From JABHIE01 sp964584805 (GTDB taxonomy: Bacteria > Planctomycetota > UBA1135), in assembly GCA_964584805.1 (NCBI GenBank), contig CAZPAY010000020.1, positions 1 through 48,689 on the forward strand: a DNA stretch of 48,689 bases. Reading direction: 5' to 3'. A model generated the notes under the pieces. The model was given only the letters and a program-made list of their open reading frames with translations. It made no database searches and was not told the DNA's origin. The translations under genes were made by a program, and so were the position numbers. This document shows positions 35,229-43,183 of this stretch, in pieces (positions within the stretch are counted from its first letter, which is position 1; every line of letters begins with the position of its first letter).

Positions 35229-37126
35229 CTAGTCGCGAATAACTGTGCGGAAAGTACGATTGCTCTGAGAGTGTATGTAATCAAATTCCCATTCGGATAG
35301 ATTTAACTCAGCGGATGTGTCGTTATGTTGAGCAAAAACTTGGAGCGCGCCATCTGTGGGTGGATGAAACACCAGTTTCTTTTCGTTGATATTTATTGGA
35401 AATGGCCCAAGAGTGGTGATGTCTGTGCTACTGCGGATCTGTGAAACATAGAAAGAAAAATCACTCGGGTCGCACTCGCTCTTCCAATCGAAAAAAGCAT
35501 AATGGGCTCAGCGCGGGTTAAAGCAAAATCATGATTGATTTCGAAGCTGTCAAAGAGCTTTGACGGAAAAGGTTGGGAAATATAGCCTTCTGCGTGAATG
35601 GTGAGGTAAGGGATTAACTTTGCATCTACATAGTTGCTCCAAGAGAATTGCTTTGTGTAAGAAATATATGGGCCCGCAGAAGAGGGGTAATGGGCACGAA
35701 CGCGAACGGATCGGATGGGGGCACCAGATCTTTTGTCATGCGCTCGTAGAGTAACTTTGGGGCTGTTTCCAACATATAGACTTTGCTTGTTGGGAGGGAC
35801 CGAAATCTCTTTGCCAAAAATCCAGGTGCCCCCATTGCCCTTTTTCCACAAGTCCGTCGCTGGCTCTAGGAAATAATTGTCTGCACGCAGGCCGTTAATC
35901 GTTGCTTGTCCGTTGCTGTTAGTTGAAAAAGCAATGGGTTTAGGCACTGAGTTACGCTCAATCCAGTTAGAGAGGTTGGTTGGCTTTGCGCCGTGGAGTT
36001 TGGGCCACCGTTTGATGTTACCGAAACTATGCAAATTGCGCGGCGTCAGCGTGAATGATTTATTGCGGTGCGGGGTAGAGTCTGGGGTTAAAAGTTCAAA
36101 GTGAGCGGATTGAATTGGATCTAGAACAACGACTAAAACCTGCTTAACAGGCCTCTGGAGAGGGGAGGACCTCTGGTAGTCGCGCTGGGTTTCTTCGTAA
36201 GTGATTATGAGTTCGTCTAGTGAATCGCCCTGAGCGCAAACGAAACGAACGGGGTTTCCCAGGCCAGGAACTTTTGAGAAAAAAAGTTTGGATTGATTCG
36301 CTGTAGTGCCGGAAATTTCAATCCGTGCATCAGCAGAAAACGGGCCAGAAAGTTCGACTTCAAATGGATGTTGCTTCGTGAGTGAGATAACAAGTGGTTT
36401 GTCGTTAGACCATTCGGTAGAGATAGATCCGAAATACCCTATTTCGGAATAGACCTCGATGCTTACTTTTTTTGATTCTGGGAGCGAGATTTTGATGGTT
36501 TGAGCGGCCTGGACACCATCGATGTGCTTGCCGCTGCGAGTATCATGGCAAAATGTATGTACGGTTAGGTTGGAAGAATCAGCGTTACCTTTATGTTGAA
36601 AGGAAACNNNNNNNNNNNNNNNNNNNNNNNNNNNNNNNNNNNNNNNNNNNNNNNNNNNNNNNNNNNNNNNNNNNNNNNNNNNNNNNNNNNNNNNNNNNNN
36701 NNNNNNNAAAGGAAACTCTAAGTGCTCTGATTGATACCCATTTGCTGCGAGGTTGGCTTGGAATGCAGATGAGGCGGTTGGGGTTGTTGCTCGCCCGTTC
36801 TCTTGCGTAAGAAACGAATGGCCTAGCTCAAGAAAGGATAGTTCGATTCTTGCCTTGGCTAATGGCTGGCTGCGCTCATTGGTAATGACCCAGTCGCAGG
36901 TCGACTCGGAATGGAATTCGTGATACGGTTTTTGGTCTTTGCGAGATAGGTTTTTCTCAGTTGGGCTAACCGAACTCAAATGAGCGCGGCTTTCATGAAG
37001 TAGATCCTTATGCTGTGGATAGGGTTGCTGGCTTTGGTGAGGATTCGTTTCTTGAGAAATGACAGACCACAAGAGAAGCAGAATTACTGCGCCTGTGAAG
37101 GTGAGAAACGCACGCCTTAAATACAT
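35229..37126 (-). pseudogene. Secreted or anchored protein with regulatory-like beta domains; frameshift and assembly gap
   Basis: Starts at 37126 with a signal anchor (MYLRRAFLTFTGAVILLLLWSVI) and a Gln/His/Ser-rich linker, then a carboxypeptidase-regulatory-like beta domain (ITNERSQPLAKARIELSF). The 100-N gap at 36608-36707 removes an unknown stretch. The frame then runs to AEPIMLF and breaks at a run of six A on the plus strand (35491-35496). Restoring one base continues the protein as FDWKSECDPSDFSFYVSQIR and onward to a TAG at 35229-35231, adding about 85 residues. The uncorrected frame stops at 35393. No enzymatic motif recognised. Lower G+C than its neighbours suggests a more recent arrival. 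Confidence 0.6.
36608..36707. other. Scaffold gap of 100 N
   Basis: Exactly 100 N, a conventional gap of unknown size. The same nine bases, AAAGGAAAC, flank it on both sides (36599-36607 and 36708-36716). Simply merging the two copies would put the surrounding gene out of frame. Confidence 0.99.
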
Positions 37127-37191
37127 GTTTTCTGTTTAAATTGGGTAGTAAGTCCCAGTGGAACCAAGGTCTTGTCTGTTCGGAATGTCCT

Positions 37192-37421
37192 TTAAACCCA
37201 GTTTTGACCGCGCTGGACGCCAATGTCAGTGGACTGTCCAGGCTCTAATTCCACCGTAGAGACAACAGCTCCCCTTTGGAACAATTTAACCCTAAGGGCG
37301 CCTGGACCATTGTTGGTGACGCGATAAGTGATGGCTGTAGCAGGGTTAGTGCAGATTGCGTGTGTGCCACCTTCTTGCAGTGTCCACTCGGGTGGATTAG
37401 CCGGGATGGGGGCAAGAACAT
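37192..37421 (-). pseudogene. Small beta-rich protein gene or remnant, probable one-base deletion
   Basis: A minus-strand frame ending at TAA 37194-37192 reads as a plausible beta domain: PANPPEWTLQEGGTHAICTN, AITYRVTNNGPGALRVKLFQ, VVSTVELEPGQSTDIGVQRG. It has no start codon of its own. The ATG at 37421 is in a different frame and would join if the C5 tract (plus-strand G5, 37408-37412) had one more base, giving MFLPPIPANPP and about 76 residues. It lies upstream of and in line with the preceding damaged gene. The segment 37127-37448 holds nothing else I can see apart from an aconitase promoter. Confidence 0.4.
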
Positions 37422-37442
37422 GACCGGAGCTCGCCGCACGGC

Positions 37443-37448
37443 TAAAAT
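37443..37448 (+). promoter_or_regulatory. Possible -10 box of the aconitase-family gene
   Basis: TAAAAT followed by ATGCGGCT, very like TAGAAT-ATGCGGCT upstream of the first thiolase (17741) and TAGAAT-ATCCG before leuB (43154). Here it lies 30 nt before the ATG at 37479. Confidence 0.35.
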
Positions 37449-37478
37449 ATGCGGCTTACAGCTTTGTCAGGTGCAAAA

Positions 37479-39452
37479 ATGAATTCCTCCAAGCCCTCCG
37501 CAAGCGTGCGCCTCGATTCAGGCAAGCGCGTCCTCTTTCTGACGAAAGACCTGGAACTCCTCCGCAAGCAGCTCTATCACGGGCTTGATTTGCAGATGAG
37601 CGATTTGACCGTTGATGATTTGCTCGACGATATCAACACTGATGTGATGACTCCTGCGTGGGTGTGCTTTGATCATCTGCCTGCCGAGATTGCCAAGAAT
37701 GCTTATGCCGGTTTGCTTGATGACGAGGGCAAGCGTGTATTCGTCGAGCAGGCTTTGATGGATGGCGGCTTTGAAGCAATTGTTTCTGGCTTGCGTAAAG
37801 GCACCGGCTCAAGTCGTGAGACGGCCGCACAGTGTGAGCGTTGGTCTGGTATTCGTTATGTTTTTGCCGCGTCTTTTGCGCCCATTCATGAGCGTAACAA
37901 TATTAATTTGGGTCAGCTAATGGGCGACCACGCGATGCTTGAGCGACTGCAAGCAGGCGAGTCGATTGAGCTGGGCGAATTCATTCACCACTACGACCCC
38001 GTCACGCAAATCATCATTAAAGAAGGCGGCTTGTTTGCCTTTTCGCGCAAGGTGCAATCGGGTGAAATCAACTTGCCTGTCAATGCAACCGGCGCACGCG
38101 GCATGACTATGGCCGAAAAGATGATTGCCGCTAAAATGCTCAATCCGGGCAAGGATGGCCGGTTTGTTGCCGCAGACGATGCTGTGCTTGCAAAGGTGGA
38201 TGCCGGTTTTAGTCATGAATTCACGACGGCTCAAGTACATACTTTTCTGTTAGAAGAATATGGAAGTGATTACGCGGTCATGAATCGTGACAAGCTCGCG
38301 GTTTTTGAAGATCACTTGCTCTACGCCGACGGCGTGGCACGCTTTCAGCCTTTTGCGGGCAAGATTCAAACCATGCGCGATTTGCAGCGCGTGTTTCAAG
38401 TGCACACGGGCGTGCGTGATTATCAGGCTGTTGATGGTGTAAGCCCAGGCATCTGCCACCAGATTGCGCGTGAAGAATTCATTGAGCCGGGTGACTTTGT
38501 GCAGGCAACCGATTCGCACACTTGCATGGGAGGCGGCTCTAACGCACTGACTTACGGCGTGGGTGCAACCGAATACGCGGCACTTGCGCAAAGTGGTTTT
38601 ACCTTTGTGCGCGTGCCTGAGACGATTCGTTTTGAATTGGTGGGTGAGTTGCAAACCGGCGTGTGCGCGAAAGATGTCATTTTGCACATCTTGAATACAT
38701 TCGCCAAACGCGAAGACACGCTCAACCGCTCGATGGAATTCGGCGGCTCAGGTTTGTCGACGATGTCCGTTGACGAGCGCGCCACTTTGTGCAACATGGC
38801 GACAGAATGCACCGCACGCACGGGCATTTGCGAAGGTGATGCGGCATTGGCCGAGTGGCTGGCTGAGCGCCGCCCCGACCAAACGGCTGAGGAAATCGCT
38901 GCCACTTTCATTGCGCCCGATGCCGATGCGCATTACGCCGGCGGAGTGCATGAAATTGATTTGAGCCAAATCGTCCCGATGGTTGCTGAACCGGGCGACC
39001 CGACTTATGGCAAAAACATTGCTGATTTGGGTGATGTCAGAATCGACATCGCTTACGGCGGCTCTTGCACGGCAGGTAAATCCGATGATATGCAGCTTTA
39101 CGCACAGGTTTGCCAAGAGGCGCTCGATGCCGGCCACACGATTCCGGATGGCACGCAGTTTTTCATCCAATACGGCTCGAAGCCCGTGCAAGATCACGCT
39201 ATCGCGATGGGCTGGGACGCGCTCTTCCGCAAAGTGGGTGTGCAAATTGTCGACCCCGGGTGCGGGGCGTGCATTGGCTGCGGACCCGGCGTGAGTGATT
39301 CTGCTGACCAAGTCAGCGTTTCCGCGATCAACCGCAACTTTGCTGGCCGCAGTGGCCCTGGTAGTTTGTATCTGGCTAGCCCGCTAACCGTGGCCGCAAG
39401 TGCATTTGCCGGTCGAGTCGTGGCTTATCAGCCTGCGTCGCAAATCGCTTAG
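37479..39452 (+). CDS. Aconitase-superfamily hydro-lyase: LeuD-like swivel domain fused in front of LeuC-like domain
   Basis: 657 residues from the ATG at 37479. Residues about 1-190 are a LeuD-type swivel domain (DINTDVMTPAWVCFDH, KGTGSSRETA, SFAPIHERNNINLG). Residues about 195-657 are the LeuC/aconitase catalytic part (GICHQIAREEF, DSHTCMGGGSNAL), with 4Fe-4S ligands Cys530 (GGSCTAGK) and the pair Cys595/Cys598 (PGCGAC). The order swivel-first is the reverse of AcnA and like AcnB without its HEAT-like domain. Reaction is an isomerising hydration: 3-isopropylmalate, homocitrate or citrate. The leuB gene 4 kb away on the same strand makes leucine synthesis plausible; aconitase proper is an alternative. 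Confidence 0.85.
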   Translation: MNSSKPSASVRLDSGKRVLFLTKDLELLRKQLYHGLDLQMSDLTVDDLLDDINTDVMTPAWVCFDHLPAEIAKNAYAGLLDDEGKRVFVEQALMDGGFEAIVSGLRKGTGSSRETAAQCERWSGIRYVFAASFAPIHERNNINLGQLMGDHAMLERLQAGESIELGEFIHHYDPVTQIIIKEGGLFAFSRKVQSGEINLPVNATGARGMTMAEKMIAAKMLNPGKDGRFVAADDAVLAKVDAGFSHEFTTAQVHTFLLEEYGSDYAVMNRDKLAVFEDHLLYADGVARFQPFAGKIQTMRDLQRVFQVHTGVRDYQAVDGVSPGICHQIAREEFIEPGDFVQATDSHTCMGGGSNALTYGVGATEYAALAQSGFTFVRVPETIRFELVGELQTGVCAKDVILHILNTFAKREDTLNRSMEFGGSGLSTMSVDERATLCNMATECTARTGICEGDAALAEWLAERRPDQTAEEIAATFIAPDADAHYAGGVHEIDLSQIVPMVAEPGDPTYGKNIADLGDVRIDIAYGGSCTAGKSDDMQLYAQVCQEALDAGHTIPDGTQFFIQYGSKPVQDHAIAMGWDALFRKVGVQIVDPGCGACIGCGPGVSDSADQVSVSAINRNFAGRSGPGSLYLASPLTVAASAFAGRVVAYQPASQIA

Positions 39453-39474
39453 GCCTAAGGGGTCCTTTGTGTAG

Positions 39475-39495
39475 AGCGGCTTGCTTGGGGCCGCT
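39475..39495 (+). terminator. Possible terminator after the aconitase-family gene
   Basis: AGCGGC (39475-39480) pairs with GCCGCT (39490-39495) around a 9-nt loop, followed by TGAATTTC. A 12-bp palindrome CTTAGGCCTAAG (39448-39459) spans the stop codon. Weak by itself. Confidence 0.4.
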
Positions 39496-39502
39496 TGAAT
39501 TT

Positions 39503-39547
39503 CATATTGACATAAAAACTACAGATATGTGAATAAGTGTCGATATG
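39503..39547 (+). promoter_or_regulatory. Promoter and inverted-repeat operator of the AbiE pair
   Basis: TTGACA (39507-39512) is a perfect -35, with TGAATA 17 nt on (39530-39535). The inverted repeat CATATTGACA (39503-39512) / TGTCGATATG (39538-39547), nine of ten matching, overlaps the -35 and the ATG at 39545. AbiEi antitoxins are known to repress their own promoters by binding inverted repeats, so this is the likely operator. Confidence 0.5.
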
Positions 39548-40144
39548 AAATCCATGGACAACATTCGATGACTCGCGTCCCTTTCAGGCGCGCAGGCTGG
39601 GGTTTTCTCAACCGCAGATCTCAGGTCTGTGTTTGCCGAAACTCATACGGCTGCCTTTGGGCGTCGTGTGGCCGTGTGCATCAAGCAAGAAATCTTGACG
39701 CGATTCACTCGGGGGTTCTACGTTGCGAGCGATTTCGCCTTGCCCGTTTTGAGTCAGCGCATTGCACCGAGTTCGTGCGTGAGTTTCGAGAACATTTTGG
39801 CTCAAAACCTTGTTGTTGGCTCAAACCCAGCCAAGCGTTTGACGGCCATCAAGGTGGGGCCAACACGCCGTTATGAGGCACTTGGTTTTGAGATTGTTCA
39901 TCTCGGCGTCCAGCCAAGTTTGATTTTTGGTTTTGAGGTTATCGATGGGGTGAAAACCGCAAACAGCGAAAAGGCCGTGTTGGATGTTTTGTATTTCCAT
40001 CTCCGAGGGCGTCGTTGTACTTTTGATATTTATTCGGATATTAATTTACGCAAGCTCGATATGAATTTAATTCGAGATTATCTGGGGCGATATCGCAACC
40101 CTAAATTTGTAGCCTTTGCTAAAAATGTACTCAGGATTTCATAA
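39545..40144 (+). pseudogene. abiEi: AbiEi-family antitoxin, 5' end interrupted by a TGA
   Basis: The frame from ATG 39545 would give about 199 residues, the usual AbiEi length, but codon 9 is TGA (39569-39571). After it the same frame reads a winged-helix-like start (GVFSTADLRSVFAE, LTRFTRGFYVASD) and the AbiEi core: SSCVSFENILAQN, RLTAIKVGPTRRYE, and TANSEKAVLDVLYFHL matching the PEKALLDLLY region. The first usable start after the stop is a GTG at 39629, which would lose the N-terminal helices. Other genes here end with TGA, so recoding is unlikely. AbiEi normally represses the operon and counteracts AbiEii. Confidence 0.7.
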
Positions 40145-40156
40145 CCTCCTTTTCGT

Positions 40157-40921
40157 ATGACGCATTCCATCTCACGGCCCGCAACGCCCGAAGGACTTTT
40201 TCTTTGGGTGATGCATCGATTTTCCGACACCTTCGCCGAGCATGCCATCATCAAGGGTGGGATGGCCATGCGTTTGCTTGACTGCCCGCGCTCAACAACG
40301 CACATTGATTACATTTTCGTTCCGTTTGATTCTAAGAAAGTCATCCGCAAACAGATTGAAGCGGTATTGTCCGAGTTGCAAGAGGCAGAGATTCAGGTTG
40401 AGATGCATTCAAAGATGCTGCGCGCTGAAATCCGTCTCGATGATGCCGCCATCCAACTCGAGGCCAATGTTGCACTAGAGTGCGAAGCGACTCCAATTTC
40501 GACGGGTGCTTTTGCGATGCAGCAAGGTCAGCCCGCGCAGGTCGTCCGCATCATGAGCCCGAATTTGGCGCTTGCGCATAAATTGGCTGCCTGGAATGAG
40601 CGGCGCTTGATTCGCGATTTATATGATTGCTGTTTTTTCATTTCGCGCTTGGGAGAGATGCCAGAAATGGATGCATTGGCTGCTCGCTTGGCAAAAGTGC
40701 AGTCGCGGATTCCGGCTCTAAAGAGTTGCACTTCAATGACGCTGGTCGAATTTGCCACCGCTCTTAAAGATGTGGTCGCTGAGTTGACACAATCCGAAGT
40801 TGAGGCCGAATTGGGCGGTTTAGTGCCTCAGGAGGAGCTTGCTGGTTTGGCGTTGCGCATGAAGTCAACATTGATCACGCTTACCGATAATCTCCATCCG
40901 GCAAAATCGTCGGGAGATTAA
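40157..40921 (+). CDS. abiEii: AbiEii/AbiGii-family nucleotidyltransferase toxin with altered active site
   Basis: 254 residues. Family features are IIKGGMAMRLL (residues 31-41), RSTTHIDYIF (45-54), and the C-terminal LALAHKLAAWNERRLIRDLYDC. In AbiEii toxins the second motif normally reads R-x-S-x-D-[IL]-D; here the first catalytic Asp is His49 and only Asp51 remains, so nucleotidyl transfer may be lost or changed. The partner antitoxin upstream is also damaged, which fits decay of a type IV toxin-antitoxin / phage-abortive pair once the toxin was disarmed. Its end overlaps the convergent gene by 41 bp. Confidence 0.78.
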   Translation: MTHSISRPATPEGLFLWVMHRFSDTFAEHAIIKGGMAMRLLDCPRSTTHIDYIFVPFDSKKVIRKQIEAVLSELQEAEIQVEMHSKMLRAEIRLDDAAIQLEANVALECEATPISTGAFAMQQGQPAQVVRIMSPNLALAHKLAAWNERRLIRDLYDCCFFISRLGEMPEMDALAARLAKVQSRIPALKSCTSMTLVEFATALKDVVAELTQSEVEAELGGLVPQEELAGLALRMKSTLITLTDNLHPAKSSGD

Positions 40922-41759
40922 ACCGCGCGTCGGTCATTAAGGCATAGCCCGCCGTATCGATTTGAAAGACCTTTGCGGGGGTGTTGGGCTCCCACTCGTT
41001 ATCAATTTCGTTGCCGCGACCCGGGTAATCTTGTGCGCCAAGCAATGAGGTTAGCAACCAGTAAAAATATTCGGTTGCTTGGCATGGGTATCGGCAAGTG
41101 CGGTCATCGTAGTGATACCACGCTGAGCTCGGATAGTTGTTAGGCACACTATTAAAGTGACCGCCGCGGGCGATATCCATTGCATCGGTCAGCTCGGTGC
41201 CGGCCTGCTCGCCAAATGCGGTGGGGTAGGCCTCGGCGTAACCTTGCGCGCTAACGAGGTGCAGCACTTCTTCAAGCGTGGCGTCAAAACCATTTTGTTG
41301 CGAGCTACCGTTAGGGTGCGTTTCGTGCTCGAGTAAATCTTGCCAACGATATTGATCGAGCGTTTGCCAATGTTGATTGATGACTTGCTCAAGCTGATTT
41401 TCGTCTTTAAACAAAATCATCATCGCTTGACCCCAGTTGGGGTTGGTCATCGCGGCGACAACTTGTGCATCGTCGGCCACTCCGTTTTCATCATTGTCGA
41501 GATATTCGGCGAGTACAGCGACCATGTGATCGAACTTTGCAACGGCCACATTTTTCGGCGCGGCGCAGGCCACACCAAAGACCTCGGTGTAGTGGATTTT
41601 GGCCGAACCGAGTGCTTTTTGCAGAGGGATGGGTGGCTTTGCGTTTTGTGATTGCGGCGGCTGAACCTGTGGCGTTGCGGGTGTCGCGCAATCTATCACT
41701 GGCAAGGCGACAAAAGCCCCAAAGGCAACTGTAAGAGCAATGATGTGGCGGAGCTTCAT
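40881..41759 (-). CDS. Conserved secreted protein of unknown function with Ca-binding-like loop
   Basis: 292 residues from the ATG at 41759, the start of a signal peptide (MKLRHIIALTVAFGAFVALP); longer upstream reading runs into the divergent gene. It has an EF-hand-like loop DNDENGVADD near residues 89-98, a helix DATLEEVLHLVSAQGYA, and a C-terminal half with AMDIARGGHFNSV, YPSSAWYHYDD, CQATEYFYWLLTSLLGAQ. I recall a family with these same phrases in varied marine organisms, uncharacterised. EEVLHL is not a true HExxH zinc motif, so protease activity is only a guess. A TATTTT box lies 6 nt before the ATG. Confidence 0.78.
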   Translation of the reverse strand: MKLRHIIALTVAFGAFVALPVIDCATPATPQVQPPQSQNAKPPIPLQKALGSAKIHYTEVFGVACAAPKNVAVAKFDHMVAVLAEYLDNDENGVADDAQVVAAMTNPNWGQAMMILFKDENQLEQVINQHWQTLDQYRWQDLLEHETHPNGSSQQNGFDATLEEVLHLVSAQGYAEAYPTAFGEQAGTELTDAMDIARGGHFNSVPNNYPSSAWYHYDDRTCRYPCQATEYFYWLLTSLLGAQDYPGRGNEIDNEWEPNTPAKVFQIDTAGYALMTDARFNLPTILPDGDYR

Positions 41760-41764
41760 TCCTC

Positions 41765-41771
41765 TAAAATA
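41765..41771. promoter_or_regulatory. Overlapping divergent -10 boxes (secreted protein / carbonic anhydrase)
   Basis: Plus-strand TAAAAT (41765-41770) is 5 nt before the ATG at 41776; minus-strand TATTTT (41771-41766) is 6 nt before the ATG at 41759. The start codons are 16 nt apart and the two boxes share five base pairs. Bidirectional promoter with leaderless transcripts inferred. Confidence 0.5.
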
Positions 41772-41775
41772 GGGC

Positions 41776-42180
41776 ATGTCAGGAATCTTCGCAACAGCAG
41801 TGAATTGCATGGACGGCCGCGTCCAGCATTCGGTCAATCTATGGGCACGCGAGCGTTTCGGCGCTGAGTTCATCGACACGGTGACGGAAGCCGGGCCGGT
41901 AGGGGCGTTGGCGGTCCAAGCCGATTCGCCAGGTGGCGTGGCAGACGGAAATAAAACCTACAAATCCATCCAGCGTCGTGTGGCGGTTTCGGTCGAGGCG
42001 CATGGCTCAAAAGGCATTGTGGTCGTGGCTCATGAAGGCTGTGCGGGCAACCCCGTTGATGATGAAACCCAAAAAGAACAGTGCCGCGCGTCGGCAAGAG
42101 TCTTGTTGAAGTCCTTTCCAAACTGTGAAGTGATACCCGTTTGGGTTTTGCTAGATGGACAAATCGAAGTCATTTCTTGA
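41776..42180 (+). CDS. Minimal beta-carbonic-anhydrase-like protein
   Basis: 134 residues, shorter than classical beta-carbonic anhydrases (about 200). It keeps the zinc/catalytic set: Cys11, Asp13 and Arg15 in NCMDGRV, and His86 and Cys89 in HEGCAG. The following NPVDDETQKEQ is typical of a small related family usually annotated as carbonic anhydrase-like. CO2 hydration is plausible but not proven for this short form. The next gene overlaps its stop by 4 bp (TTGA). Confidence 0.82.
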   Translation: MSGIFATAVNCMDGRVQHSVNLWARERFGAEFIDTVTEAGPVGALAVQADSPGGVADGNKTYKSIQRRVAVSVEAHGSKGIVVVAHEGCAGNPVDDETQKEQCRASARVLLKSFPNCEVIPVWVLLDGQIEVIS

Positions 42181-42782
42181 CCGCACGCCGCATACTCATC
42201 CTTATCACGCTCGGTGTCCTCACCTGGTCGGGCATCGGCCCGTTTGACCGCGCGACTTGGTGGATGGAGGTCGTCCCTGTGATGATTGCTTTGCCGATTT
42301 TGATGGCGACGCATCGGCGGTTTCCGCTTTCGATTGTGACTTTGGCGGGCCTGACTTTCTTTGGTGTGATTTTGATGGTCGGTGGACACACGACTTATGC
42401 GCGCGTCCCGATTGGGTTTTGGGTCGCCGATGCGTTTGATTTAAGCCGCAACCATTTTGATCGTTTCGGGCATTTCTTCCAGGGCTTTGTGCCGGCGCTT
42501 CTGGCTCGCGAGCTTTTGCTTCGCACTTCGCCTTTACAGCGCGGTGGCTGGTTGTTTTTCTTGGTTTGCAGCGTCGCGCTTGCGATTAGCGCGAGCTATG
42601 AATTGATCGAGTGGTTGGCGGCCATCTTGGGCGGCGACGCGGCGACCGATTTTCTCGGCACACAAGGCGATGTCTGGGATACGCAATGGGATATGTTCCT
42701 CGCACTTTGCGGCTCGATTTTGGCGCAACTGACTTTGGCGCGAATGCAAGATCGGCAAATGGCTGACGAGCACAGGCCGTAG
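42177..42782 (+). CDS. yjdF: YjdF-like (DUF2238) membrane protein
   Basis: About 201 residues if started at the TTG at 42177, which overlaps the carbonic-anhydrase stop (TTGA); there is no ATG near. Five or six hydrophobic segments, with DUF2238 signatures FDLSRNHFDRFGHFFQGFVPA and SASYELIEWLAAILGG, GDVWDTQWDM. Function unknown in the family; conserved acidic and His residues inside the membrane are noticeable. Followed after 1 nt by another small membrane protein, so the three genes from the carbonic anhydrase on look like an operon. Confidence 0.82.
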   Translation: MTARRILILITLGVLTWSGIGPFDRATWWMEVVPVMIALPILMATHRRFPLSIVTLAGLTFFGVILMVGGHTTYARVPIGFWVADAFDLSRNHFDRFGHFFQGFVPALLARELLLRTSPLQRGGWLFFLVCSVALAISASYELIEWLAAILGGDAATDFLGTQGDVWDTQWDMFLALCGSILAQLTLARMQDRQMADEHRP

Positions 42783-42783
42783 C

Positions 42784-43128
42784 ATGAGTTCGCGCGCGCC
42801 ACGCTTTCGGATGGCCTACTTTTACGCGTTCACATATGCCGTTTTCGCGGTTTTTTTCTTGTTCGGCGAGTTTAGTTTGGCTTCTTTCGCTGCCCCGATT
42901 CTGGGGCCCTGGGCTGGCGCACTTTGGGGCCATTTGGGCTGCTCCTGCAGTCTCGCCGAACAGAATGGGCTCGGTTACTGGAGCGGCGCTCTGCTCATCC
43001 TTGGTTTTGTCGCGGTCAAGCGCTTCCCGACTCAGCCTAGACGCGGGTTTGTTTGCCTGTTTAGTGGTTTGACCGTGATTTGGTGGGGGTTCTTAGCCTT
43101 GGCCTCACTAGTAAACACGCTCAGTTAG
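42784..43128 (+). CDS. Small membrane protein of unknown function
   Basis: 114 residues with three likely transmembrane helices (about 14-40, 64-78, 88-110) and a central CSCSLAEQNGLGYWSG. I do not recognise the family. It starts 1 nt after the YjdF-like gene and is probably co-translated with it. Confidence 0.65.
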   Translation: MSSRAPRFRMAYFYAFTYAVFAVFFLFGEFSLASFAAPILGPWAGALWGHLGCSCSLAEQNGLGYWSGALLILGFVAVKRFPTQPRRGFVCLFSGLTVIWWGFLALASLVNTLS

Positions 43129-43153
43129 GGCCGTTGAGAGGTCTTGGCGTCGC

Positions 43154-43159
43154 TAGAAT
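43154..43159 (+). promoter_or_regulatory. Possible -10 box of leuB
   Basis: TAGAAT followed by ATCCG, 24 nt before the leuB ATG; same form as the boxes before the first thiolase and the aconitase-family gene. Confidence 0.35.
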
Positions 43160-43183
43160 ATCCGACCTGAATCTCATCAAATC

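Noticed and set aside
37245..37439. 64-codon minus-strand frame near 37.3 kb as a gene
   Set aside because: The protein-like sequence is in the neighbouring frame; only its first codons may be used after correcting an indel.
39569..39571. TGA in abiEi as evidence of a recoded genetic code or selenocysteine
   Set aside because: Several intact genes here end in TGA (for example ArsR at 578 and psrA at 2812), and no SECIS-like hairpin was evident after it.
39529..39876. 115-codon plus-strand frame at the 5' end of the AbiE locus
   Set aside because: Runs through the AbiEi reading frame with no homology; the AbiEi motifs lie in the other frame.
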